Shown: piece after piece, positions 1-7,460 of the stretch | Layout: the number at the start of each line of letters is the position of its first letter | Position numbering within the stretch: position 1 is the first letter of the stretch | Assembly: GCA_046541715.1 (NCBI GenBank) | Contig: JBKHCS010000122.1 | Span: 1 to 8,750, forward strand | Direction of reading: 5' to 3' | DNA from: CAYPUT01 sp046541715 | Lineage (GTDB): Bacteria; Spirochaetota; Spirochaetia; DSM-27196; PWMO01 | Length of the DNA: 8,750 nt | Made by a program: the position numbers and the translations under genes | The notes under the pieces: model-generated | The model's database searches: none | What the model was told of the DNA's origin: nothing | Seen by the model: the letters and a program-made list of their open reading frames with translations, nothing else

Positions 1-167
1 CCGTCGATAACCTCGGCCGGTGCGGTGCCCCCCGACGCCGGGGTCCCGGCCTCGGTCTCGGCGGGCGTAATCGTCGCGATCTTTCCGTCTCGAATCCCCA
101 AGTCCACGGGGTTACCGTGGACCGGGGTTACGACGTTTCTTAGGAGGAGATCAAACGCTTGTGGCAT
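1..167 (-). CDS. codA: Amidohydrolase N-terminus, probable cytosine deaminase (partial)
   Basis: This is the start of a gene that runs off the left edge; 55 codons are visible. The protein begins MPQAFDLLLRNV and continues through GIRDGKIATI to AEVID. This is the N-terminal beta-sandwich strand pattern of metal-dependent amidohydrolases such as cytosine deaminase, dihydroorotase and hydantoinase. The metal-binding HxH motif lies beyond the edge, so the family is seen but the substrate is not. The choice of cytosine deaminase (cytosine to uracil plus ammonia, in the cytoplasm) rests on the gene directly upstream being a clear cytosine permease, as in codBA operons. The ATG at 165-167 lies inside the last codons of the permease gene, a 17-base overlap that suggests translational coupling; AGGA sits two bases before it. 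Between GKIATI and EVID there is a run of about 17 residues rich in Ala, Gly, Pro, Thr and Glu, longer than usual for this turn. A different amidohydrolase, or another nucleobase deaminase, remains possible. Confidence 0.72.
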   Translation of the reverse strand, partial: MPQAFDLLLRNVVTPVHGNPVDLGIRDGKIATITPAETEAGTPASGGTAPAEVID

Positions 168-1443
168 GGTCCTGAGGGGCCCCCACCGCTTTGAGAATGA
201 GGTCTAGGATGATATAGATAACCGCCGCGGAGATAATCCCGTTTATCGGCGGGATTCCCGGCGAGAAGTAGGCGATCGCCGAGGCCGCGACGTAGGCGAC
301 GAGGCCGGCGAAGTTGAACTTTCTTAGGCGGATCTCCGAGAGCTTCGGGTACTTTCCCCGGTGCTTGAAGAAGAAGTCCGCCATGATGACGCCCCCGATC
401 GGCGGAATAAAGGTGCCGAGCAGGACAAGGTAGGGAACCAACCAATCGTAGAAGCCGAAAATAGCCAGCAAGGTGCCGATCGCGGCGCCGATGATGGTAA
501 GAAGCTTCCGGTTCTCCGACCGGATCAGGTTACACCCGGCTACCGAGAAGTTATAGACCGTGTTGTCCTGGGTGGTCCAAATGTTGAGAAAAAGCATCAG
601 GATGCCCGCCAAGAGGAGGCCCTGGAGGGTCAGGACGTTTACGATGTCCGGCTCTTGGTAGACGATGGCGCCGTAGGCCCCGGCGAAGACCATTAACCCA
701 TTCCCGATAAAGAAGGCAAAGAGGCTCGCGAGAACCGCGATCTTCGCCGAACGGGCGAACCGGGTCCAGTTGGTAGCTTGGGTACCGCCGCTGACGAAGG
801 TACCGAAGACTATCGTTATCGCCGCGCCGAGGCTCATGCTCTCCGACGGGCTAATCGCCGTGAGCCCCGCCAATCCTCCGGCATCCCGGGAAGCGATCAC
901 GAAACTCCATACGATCAGGATAGTCATCAACGGAACCGAAAAGATCGACAGCTTTTCGAGACCCCGGTAGCCGACGTAGGCGGTCCAGGAGAAGGCGAAT
1001 CCGAAGAGGATCATCAAGGGGATGTTCCAGCCGCTCGGAAGGTCGAGGAGCTGGGTAAAGACCAGGGCGATTGTCGCCGTACCCCAGGCGTACCACCCTA
1101 CCTGGGTAAAGCCGAGGGCAAAGTCGGGCCACTTGCTTCCCCAGTCGCCGAAACTAAATCGTGCGAGGAGGACGGAGTTGAGGCCCGTCCGGAAGGCGAT
1201 CAGTCCGAGAATGGCGACGTAGGCTCCGAGAAGCAGGTTACCGAGGACGATGATGCCCAGGAGGTCCCAGAAGGGAAAGGCGACCCCAAGGCTCCCCCCG
1301 CCCCACATGGTGGCGGTAAAGAAGGTGAAGCCCAGCAAGATGACGGAGGTTGACCAGAGACTCTTGCGGGACTCCATCGGGACTTCGGAAAGGGGAAAGT
1401 CCTCCTTCCGTTCGACGGCCAGACTTTTCGGCGCATCACTCAT
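151..1443 (-). CDS. codB: Cytosine permease, NCS1 family
   Basis: A 430-residue inner-membrane transporter, close to the 419 residues of E. coli CodB, that imports cytosine by cation symport. After a charged cytoplasmic N-terminus of about 30 residues it shows about twelve hydrophobic segments. Stretches that match E. coli CodB as I know it are LLARFSFG (residues 92-99), TQVGWYAWG (113-121), NIWTTQDN (287-294), IPPIGGVIMAD (346-356) and PGIPPINGI (395-403). The agreement runs the full length, so the NCS1 cytosine permease assignment is strong, although relatives carrying other nucleobases exist. The ATG at 1441-1443 is supported by a strong ribosome site seven bases upstream. It is the first gene of an apparent operon: its stop codon (TGA, 151-153) lies inside the next gene, the probable cytosine deaminase, and together they would supply uracil and ammonia from external cytosine. 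No frameshift or missing segment is seen. Confidence 0.93.
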   Translation of the reverse strand: MSDAPKSLAVERKEDFPLSEVPMESRKSLWSTSVILLGFTFFTATMWGGGSLGVAFPFWDLLGIIVLGNLLLGAYVAILGLIAFRTGLNSVLLARFSFGDWGSKWPDFALGFTQVGWYAWGTATIALVFTQLLDLPSGWNIPLMILFGFAFSWTAYVGYRGLEKLSIFSVPLMTILIVWSFVIASRDAGGLAGLTAISPSESMSLGAAITIVFGTFVSGGTQATNWTRFARSAKIAVLASLFAFFIGNGLMVFAGAYGAIVYQEPDIVNVLTLQGLLLAGILMLFLNIWTTQDNTVYNFSVAGCNLIRSENRKLLTIIGAAIGTLLAIFGFYDWLVPYLVLLGTFIPPIGGVIMADFFFKHRGKYPKLSEIRLRKFNFAGLVAYVAASAIAYFSPGIPPINGIISAAVIYIILDLILKAVGAPQDHATSV

Positions 1444-1450
1444 ATGTGCG

Positions 1451-1458
1451 TCCTCCCT
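1451..1458 (-). promoter_or_regulatory. Ribosome binding site of codB
   Basis: On the minus strand this reads AGGGAGGA, a near-ideal Shine-Dalgarno sequence, ending seven bases before the codB ATG. It fixes the codB start and contrasts with the divergent lipoprotein gene, which has no comparable site. Confidence 0.8.
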
Positions 1459-1477
1459 GAATAAACTTTCCCGGGAG

Positions 1478-1504
1478 TGTATAGATATTCAGTAGAGCTG
1501 CCAA
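1478..1504 (-). promoter_or_regulatory. Candidate codB promoter
   Basis: On the minus strand there is TTGGCA (1499-1504), a 15-base spacer, and TATACA (1478-1483). Both hexamers resemble sigma-70 elements (five of six and four of six), but the spacer is two bases short of the optimum. The leader to the codB start would be about 25-30 bases and would contain the TCCCGGGA palindrome (1469-1476). This is the best candidate in the intergenic region, not a confident call. Confidence 0.3.
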
Positions 1505-1603
1505 GAGCACTCGGCTATACGGGCCGGGGTATCGTTCTCTTTCGATCGTCTTCGTAGATTGGTTTTTTGCGACGCCGGCGTGATAGATTTGGTTACCACC
1601 GTC

Positions 1604-3265
1604 ATGAAAGCCGGTACCGCTGTTCTGAGCGCTCTCCTCCTCGCCCTCCTCTCCGCCTGTTGGAATCTGAACAGCCCGGTAGACCCCTTGGCCGATGATT
1701 TTTCCGGGGCCCTGAGCTTGCGCATAACCGACCTCACAGTAACTCCCTCTTCCGCCGACGTGTCCGGCGTCACCCCGGAGCAGTTTAGCCTTATCGCGAC
1801 CTTCGAGGACGGCTCGACCCGGGACGTGACCGAAGATGCCAGGTGGCGGAGTAGCGACCAAGCCGTCGCGACGGTAAGTAATGGCCCCGGCACCCGAGGT
1901 TTGGCAACCGTGGCGGGGTCCGGAATTGCAACCATCGAAGCCGAGTATGGAGGCATTAGCACCACTCGGACCAACCGCTGCGCCACCTTTTCCGCCGACG
2001 CAATCTTTGTCTCGGCAACGACCGGGAGCGACGTGACCGGTGACGGCGCCCGGGACGCTCCGGTTGCCACGGTGCAAAAAGGCGTAGACCTTGCCGCGGC
2101 CATTGGGAGCAGCGCCGCGGTGCTCGTGGAAGCCGGGGCCTACCTGGTAACGACGCCGGTGGTTCTCGCGCCGGACGTCTCCCTCTACGGCGGCTACGAA
2201 ATCGGGACCTGGCACCGCGACACGGAGCTCTACGTCTCCCGGATCGAGAACACTGCGGCGTCTAATCCATCCGCCCAGAGTGCCCCCGACGCGGCGGTGG
2301 AGGCGGGCCCCGAAATCACTTCCGGCAGCCGGATCGACGGGCTCCACCTCGTGGGCGGAGGTGGTATGGGTCCCGATGGCAGATATAGCGCCGGGGTCTT
2401 CTGCGACGGCGGGAGTCCAACCGTTGTCGGCAACACGATCTTCGGGGGAACCGGCATAGACCACGCCTACGGCGTCCTGGTCCTGAACGGCGGCTCCCCG
2501 ACCATCCAGGGGAATACCATAACGGGAAAGACAGTTAGAAACGGGGACCGGAGCTACGGTATCCACGTGGTCGACTCCTCGGCGACCGTGGTCGGGAACG
2601 TCATCGACGCGGGCCCCCGGAGCCCCAACCGGAGCGCCGCCGTCCTCTTCTACGGTGCCTCTTCCGACGGAACAATCGCAAACAACTGGATAGACGGCGG
2701 CCTGGGCAGAGAGGCAGTGGGGATCGACTTGGCCGACGGCGCGACGGCGCGAATTTGGAGTAACACCGTGAACGCCGGGACGGCCCAGGGGGGGTACGGC
2801 ACAGGCGCTGCAATCGCCATTGCCATCGACGGCGGCGGGCCGAGCATCGTCAATAACGTTCTCTTCTCGGACGGAGGGCCGGTCCGCTACGGCGTCTACG
2901 AGGAAGCGGCCGGCTCCGACCCGATACGGTTCCAGAGCAACGTGATCTTCGACACCCCCACGGCGCTCTACGTCGACGGCGGTTCGTCGAACTACAACAC
3001 CGAGGCCGACCTGAACGACTGGACTGTAACGACCGAGGACGCCGGAAATCCGACGGACGGCAATCTCTTCCGGGACCCGGTTTTCGAGGACCGGCCGGGA
3101 GGGGACTGGCGTCTTTCCGCCGGCTCACCGGCGAGCGTTACCGAAGGCGGGTTCGACCTTTCGGGGGAAAGCGACTACCCCACCTCCGGGTTCCCGCCCG
3201 AGCCGATCGACTACCACGGCGATGAAAGAACCGTGCCCTGGTCGATCGGGGCGGCGGAGTACTAA
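1604..3265 (+). CDS. Lipoprotein with Ig-like domain and right-handed beta-helix
   Basis: A 553-residue predicted lipoprotein with no recognised name. Residues 1-18 form a type II signal peptide and the lipobox LSAC gives lipidated Cys19; the following Trp-Asn is not a plain Asp retention signal. Residues about 40-126 look like a bacterial Ig-like (Big_2) domain: a TVTP start, a DGSTRDVTEDARW stretch, then a TVSNG turn. Residues 134-165 (IFVSATTGSD and a following APVATVQKG) resemble the DUF1565-type entry to surface beta-helix proteins. From about 245 to 460 there are repeated rungs of the form SPTIxGNxI at 271, 298, 325, 355, 381, 412 and 440. The C-terminus GAAEY is a frequent end for this class. 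The likely location is the outer membrane or cell surface, with a possible carbohydrate-binding or structural role; no catalytic residues can be assigned. I chose the ATG at 1604 because it places the signal peptide at the N-terminus; an in-frame TTG at 1559 would add 15 residues. Neither start has a clear ribosome site. The gene ends head-on into the kinase gene. Confidence 0.85.
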   Translation: MKAGTAVLSALLLALLSACWNLNSPVDPLADDFSGALSLRITDLTVTPSSADVSGVTPEQFSLIATFEDGSTRDVTEDARWRSSDQAVATVSNGPGTRGLATVAGSGIATIEAEYGGISTTRTNRCATFSADAIFVSATTGSDVTGDGARDAPVATVQKGVDLAAAIGSSAAVLVEAGAYLVTTPVVLAPDVSLYGGYEIGTWHRDTELYVSRIENTAASNPSAQSAPDAAVEAGPEITSGSRIDGLHLVGGGGMGPDGRYSAGVFCDGGSPTVVGNTIFGGTGIDHAYGVLVLNGGSPTIQGNTITGKTVRNGDRSYGIHVVDSSATVVGNVIDAGPRSPNRSAAVLFYGASSDGTIANNWIDGGLGREAVGIDLADGATARIWSNTVNAGTAQGGYGTGAAIAIAIDGGGPSIVNNVLFSDGGPVRYGVYEEAAGSDPIRFQSNVIFDTPTALYVDGGSSNYNTEADLNDWTVTTEDAGNPTDGNLFRDPVFEDRPGGDWRLSAGSPASVTEGGFDLSGESDYPTSGFPPEPIDYHGDERTVPWSIGAAEY

Positions 3266-6200
3266 GCCCGGCCCCCCGGGAGCCAGTCCCGGAAAGCGTC
3301 TTCGAGGGTCTGAATAACGACAGGCTTGGAGATGTAGTCGTCCATACCGGCGTCGAGGCAGCGTTCCCGTTCCCCGGCGATAACCCCGGCGGTCAGAGCC
3401 AACATGGGAACCCGGGGGCCTGCCGTAGCCTCGGCTTCCAGGGACCGAATCTTCCGGGCGGCGGCGTAACCGTCGAGCCTCGGCATCTGGATATCCATCA
3501 ACACCAAGTCCGGCTTCTCACTCTGAAACAGCGCCACCGCCTCTTCCCCGTCCGCCGCAGCCACAACGCGGGCTTCCGGCAGAATGCGCCGGATCATCGT
3601 CTGGGCCACCAAGGCGTTCATCCGCTCGTCTTCTGCGACGAGGATGAGCGGGTCTCGGCGCGACGGTTTTGCCGGCAGGCCGGGGTGGTTTTCCGCACGG
3701 GGGACGCCGGCGGCGCCTGAGATACTCGACGCGTGGACGCGTCTGTTTCCGAGAGGGAGATCCACGACGAAACTGAAGGTACTCCCCTCTCCGACGGCGC
3801 TTTCGAGGCGCAGCCGGTCGCCCATCAACTCGATTATGCGGTTAGATATGGCGAGCCCGAGTCCGGTACCACCGAACTTTCGCGTAGCCGAAGGGTCCGC
3901 CTGGGTAAACGAATCGAAGATTACCTCTTGATTCTCCGGCGCGATGCCGATCCCGGTGTCTCGGACCGAAAACTCGAGACGGACGCTCTTTCGGGTCCGT
4001 TTCCGGAGAACGGTCTTGAGCTCGATCTCCCCTTCCTCGGTAAACTTGACGGCGTTTCCCAAGAGGTTGACGAGGACTTGGGTCAGACGAACGGAGTCGA
4101 CCTCGACGAAGCGGGGCATAGACCGGTCCAGGTTCGGCACCAGGCGGAGTCCCTTCTTTTCGGCCACGAATCGCACGGTCTGGACCGCGTTCTCCAAAAG
4201 ACCCGGCAGGTCGACAGGCCGAGGATCCAGGTCCATGCGACCGGCCTCGATCTTCGAGAAGTCGAGGATGTCGTTGATCAGGGACATCAGCGTCTCGCCG
4301 GAGGTGTGGATGTTCTCTACGTAGGAGCGGTAGGTCGGCGGCAGGTCGCTCTCGAGAAGGAGATCGCTAAAACCGACGATACCGTTCAGCGGCGTTCGAA
4401 GCTCGTGGGACATGTTCGCCAGAAAGCTGCTCTTCGCCCGGCTCGCCTCGAGGGCCGCTTCCTCCCGCTCGATGCGCTCGGTTACATCCCGGGCCGCGGC
4501 GTAAACGACCCCTCCCTCGGGGTGGGAGCGCCACTCTATCCACCGGTAACTCCCGTCGGCGGCGCGGTAGCGGTTTACGAAGTTGATAACTTTTTTCTGC
4601 TCCCCGAGGGCCTTCATCGCCTCGAGTGTGGCGTCGACGTCGTCGGGGTGGACGAAGTCGAGAAAGGGCCGACCTTCGAGGTCGGCGATCGGGTACCCGA
4701 GAATCTGCTCCCAGGCGGCGTTCAGGCGTTGGAAGCGGCCCTCGGTGTCTGCGATGGCCAGAAGGTCCAGGGAGACGGTAAAGAAACGCTCGAGCTCCGC
4801 GGTCTTTGCCGCGAGGGACTCTTCCATCTGCTTTCGGCCGGTTATATCCTCGAAGACCGTCGCGAAGAGCCCGGGACCGGGACTGTAGGCGGTTACCGAG
4901 AACCATCGCTCGAGCTCCCGGGAGTAGCTTTCGAACTGCATGGCCTCGCCGGTCACGGCCACCCGGCCGTAGCGCCCGATCCAGTCGGCGGGATCCGATT
5001 CGATGTTGGGCGCGAGGTCCCGGACGGACTTCCCGATGGCCGCCTCTCGGGTCAGACCGGTCATCTCTTCGAAAGCAGGATTCATTTCGAGGAACACGTA
5101 GTCCCTCGGGGTTCCCTCGGCGTCGGTGACGACCTCGTGGAGGGCGAATCCCGCCGACATGTTCTCGAAGAGGCTTCGGTACTTCGCCTCGCTCTTTTCC
5201 AAGGCCTCCTGGGCTTCCTTCTCCCGGGTGATGTCTTTACTGTGCTCGACGAAGCCGGTTAAGACGCCGTCGGGGCCGAACAATGGATGGGACGTCAACT
5301 GAATCCACAGGCGGTTTCCATCTCGGTCGGTAACCTCCCGGTCTGCGATCTCGACGCGGCCGCTCTTTCGGGAGACCGCCACGGGGCATTCATCGCACAC
5401 CTCGGATCGCGCATGGAACACTTCGAAGCAGCGTCTTCCGGCAAGGGCTTCGGTGGCGCCGTACCGCCGCTCCATCCAGGCGTTCATCCTAAGAACCCGC
5501 ATATCCGCATCGAGAATGTTGATGCCGTCTTGCATCCCGTCGAAGACGCTCTCGAGAAGCGCGTGGCTCTCGGCGAGCTCCGCTTCGGCGCGCTTTCGGG
5601 CGGAAATATCGATATGGGTACCGAATGCCCGCAAAGGGGACCCGTCGTCCGCCCGGGCGACGACCTGACCGCGGTCTTGGATCCAGACCCAGTGCCCCTC
5701 CTTGTGGCGCATCCGGAGCTCGCAGTCGTACCGGTCGGTTTCCCCGGAAAAGTGCCGTTCTAAGGCCTCCCCGGCGCGGAGGAGGTCCTCCGGATGGGTT
5801 AGTTTCTTCCAAGTCCCGATGGATGTCGGCATGAGCTCCGCCAAGGTGTAGCCGAGCATACCGGCCCAGCCTTCGTCGAAGACCGTCTCGCCGGTGGTGA
5901 TATTCCACTCCCAGGTGCCGGCTCCGGTCCCGTCGAGGGTTGCCTGGAGCCGCTCGTTTGCCTCTCGGACCTCCGTCTCGAGGGACAGCCGTCGCAGCGC
6001 AGCGGCGATCGAGCTCGAAAGGGTCTTTACCAGCTCGGCGGCGGTCTCGTCCCAGTCGAGCCGTTCCCGGGCCGCGAATCCGACAAATCCGTAGAGCTCT
6101 GCACGGGCGGAGTAGACGGCAGCCACGAGAGCGGCTTCGACCCCCTGAGCCCATAGTCTCTCTCGTTCGCGGTCGTGATGCCCCGACAGCGTCGACAGGT

Positions 6201-7440
6201 CGGGAAGCATTATCACCCCCTCGTCGACGAGGAGTCGCTGCCAGGGAGCCCTGTGCCCATTCTCCGGCGCCTCGAAAACCGGCTCCATCGCCCTCAGGTC
6301 GCCGGCGTGCCACTGGTAGATCCCCGAGGGAATCGGAGCCGTCTCGTCGACGATCCGTAGAAAGGCTCTGTCGGCGCCGAGGGTTTCCCCGAGGCGTCCG
6401 AGGACTTCGACGACGTCGGTCTGAAGTTGCCCCGGGGTAGTCGCCCGGAGGAAGGCCGAGCTTGCCTCGGTAAGAATTCTCTCGAGGCGTCCGAAACGGA
6501 GCATTCGTTCTTTGGCCCGGTGGCTCTCGGTTATGTCGATCCCGACGCAGACTACGCGGTCGACCCTGCCGTCGTCGCCGATCTGCGGTGTCTTGGAAAT
6601 CGATAGCAGCCGCGGCTCCCCCTTCGGGTCCACGAGCCACTCCTCGGTGCTCAACGGCTCCCCGGAGGCGAAGACGAGACGGTTTCCCGCCCTGCACGTT
6701 GCAACTGCTTCTTCCGACAGAATCTCCGACATCGGCTTGAAGGAAGCCTCCTCCGGCGTCAACCCGATAAACTCCGCGTGGGCGCGGTTGACCTCCCCGT
6801 AGGTATTCTCGTCGAGGAGGTACCAGACCTGGGCGTCGGTAGTGTCGAGGAGGGCGTTCAGCTGCTTGCCCTGTTCGGAAAGAGCGCTTTCGGCCACCCG
6901 GTGTTGCAGAAGACCCGAGGCGGCGGACAGAAAGTCGTTCAGGAATTGAATCTCCGGAAGCTCCGAACGGTGCCGGAGTAACAGGTGGACGGACGCGAGA
7001 AGTCGACCCTTCGACAAGAGGCCTGCCGAATAGACGGCTCCTACGCCCAACATCGTCCCAAGGTGGTGCGCAACCCGTGCCGAAAGCTCACTGCCCGAGA
7101 AGGCTTGAACACCGTCGTCGACTCGGGCAAGACCCTCCCCGTTGTAGATAGCGCGAAACTGCGGCAAAATGTTGAAGGTCTTACCGACGGGGTCGAAGCC
7201 GAGAACCGAGACGAACCGACCGAAGAAACCGGATGCGAGTCCTTCGATAGATTCGACCCGAGCGGTTCCCCGCCCTTCGTCGATGCTGTTGACGATTACG
7301 ATCGCGTCGGAGATCAACGCGGAGAGAGCCTCGCCGAGACGGCGGAAGTAGGCTTCGTCGTCCGAGGCGCGGCTGAGGGCCGCAAGATGGTGGAGCGGCG
7401 TCCCCAGAGAGGATCGGGCCTTGGTTACGTCCTGATTCAT
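3262..7440 (-). CDS. Multi-sensor hybrid histidine kinase (2 GAF, 5 PAS, receiver)
   Basis: A 1392-residue protein without membrane segments, so a cytoplasmic sensor. Order by inspection: GAF-like domain (about 25-185), PAS (190-308), GAF (320-487), PAS of the PAS_3/PAC type (492-617), PAS with a Cys/His cluster (622-742), PAS (748-872), PAS (876-990), HisKA, HATPase_c, receiver. The H-box SHELRTPLNG carries the phosphoacceptor His1012. The ATP lid has the N box with Asn1125 and Asn1129, the G1 box DTGIGI (1161-1166), the F box (1174-1182) and the G2 box GGTGLGLAIS (1190-1199). The receiver (about 1264-1386) has Asp1271, phosphoacceptor Asp1316 in LVLMDIQMP, Thr1350 and Lys1372, so all key residues are intact. 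There is no HPt domain, so a separate phosphotransfer protein or response regulator must exist, but none is in the window. GAF and PAS modules suggest cytoplasmic small-molecule, redox or gas sensing; the signal is unknown. The ATG at 7438-7440 has AGG nine bases upstream and a consensus promoter just before it. Confidence 0.95.
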   Translation of the reverse strand: MNQDVTKARSSLGTPLHHLAALSRASDDEAYFRRLGEALSALISDAIVIVNSIDEGRGTARVESIEGLASGFFGRFVSVLGFDPVGKTFNILPQFRAIYNGEGLARVDDGVQAFSGSELSARVAHHLGTMLGVGAVYSAGLLSKGRLLASVHLLLRHRSELPEIQFLNDFLSAASGLLQHRVAESALSEQGKQLNALLDTTDAQVWYLLDENTYGEVNRAHAEFIGLTPEEASFKPMSEILSEEAVATCRAGNRLVFASGEPLSTEEWLVDPKGEPRLLSISKTPQIGDDGRVDRVVCVGIDITESHRAKERMLRFGRLERILTEASSAFLRATTPGQLQTDVVEVLGRLGETLGADRAFLRIVDETAPIPSGIYQWHAGDLRAMEPVFEAPENGHRAPWQRLLVDEGVIMLPDLSTLSGHHDRERERLWAQGVEAALVAAVYSARAELYGFVGFAARERLDWDETAAELVKTLSSSIAAALRRLSLETEVREANERLQATLDGTGAGTWEWNITTGETVFDEGWAGMLGYTLAELMPTSIGTWKKLTHPEDLLRAGEALERHFSGETDRYDCELRMRHKEGHWVWIQDRGQVVARADDGSPLRAFGTHIDISARKRAEAELAESHALLESVFDGMQDGINILDADMRVLRMNAWMERRYGATEALAGRRCFEVFHARSEVCDECPVAVSRKSGRVEIADREVTDRDGNRLWIQLTSHPLFGPDGVLTGFVEHSKDITREKEAQEALEKSEAKYRSLFENMSAGFALHEVVTDAEGTPRDYVFLEMNPAFEEMTGLTREAAIGKSVRDLAPNIESDPADWIGRYGRVAVTGEAMQFESYSRELERWFSVTAYSPGPGLFATVFEDITGRKQMEESLAAKTAELERFFTVSLDLLAIADTEGRFQRLNAAWEQILGYPIADLEGRPFLDFVHPDDVDATLEAMKALGEQKKVINFVNRYRAADGSYRWIEWRSHPEGGVVYAAARDVTERIEREEAALEASRAKSSFLANMSHELRTPLNGIVGFSDLLLESDLPPTYRSYVENIHTSGETLMSLINDILDFSKIEAGRMDLDPRPVDLPGLLENAVQTVRFVAEKKGLRLVPNLDRSMPRFVEVDSVRLTQVLVNLLGNAVKFTEEGEIELKTVLRKRTRKSVRLEFSVRDTGIGIAPENQEVIFDSFTQADPSATRKFGGTGLGLAISNRIIELMGDRLRLESAVGEGSTFSFVVDLPLGNRRVHASSISGAAGVPRAENHPGLPAKPSRRDPLILVAEDERMNALVAQTMIRRILPEARVVAAADGEEAVALFQSEKPDLVLMDIQMPRLDGYAAARKIRSLEAEATAGPRVPMLALTAGVIAGERERCLDAGMDDYISKPVVIQTLEDAFRDWLPGGRA

Positions 7441-7449
7441 TCGTTATTA

Positions 7450-7452
7450 CCT
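7450..7452 (-). promoter_or_regulatory. Weak ribosome binding site of the hybrid kinase gene
   Basis: The minus strand reads AGG followed by nine bases and the kinase ATG. This short Shine-Dalgarno match decides the start together with the adjacent promoter. If transcription begins at the expected distance from the -10 element (about 7454), the site would lie within the first few bases of the mRNA. Confidence 0.5.
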
Positions 7453-7460
7453 ATAAGTTT

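Noticed and set aside
1469..1476. TCCCGGGA palindrome in the codB leader as a possible operator or riboswitch element
   Set aside because: An eight-base palindrome in GC-rich DNA is common by chance, and the leader is too short for a known nucleobase riboswitch.
1479..1520. GTATAG/CTATAC inverted repeat flanking 30 bases in the codB-lipoprotein intergenic region
   Set aside because: The arms are only six bases and far apart, one arm overlaps the candidate codB -10 box, and nothing extends the symmetry.
1436..2566. 376-codon open frame on the minus strand across the intergenic region and the lipoprotein gene
   Set aside because: The composition is Gly/Arg-rich without domain features, and the opposite strand encodes a protein with signal peptide, Ig-like domain and regular repeats.
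3267..3280. GC hairpin CCCGG-CCCC-CCGGG just after the lipoprotein stop, as a possible terminator
   Set aside because: The stem is only five base pairs, no T-run follows on either strand, and it lies in the coding end of the kinase gene.
3733..5262. 509-codon open frame on the plus strand opposite the kinase gene
   Set aside because: It is the antisense of a gene with intact kinase motifs, and its translation has no recognisable domain; long antisense frames are expected in high-GC coding DNA.
5489..6697. 402-codon open frame on the minus strand in another frame of the kinase gene
   Set aside because: The translation is very rich in Arg, Gly and Pro, typical of a frame shadow, while the kinase frame shows continuous GAF and PAS domains.
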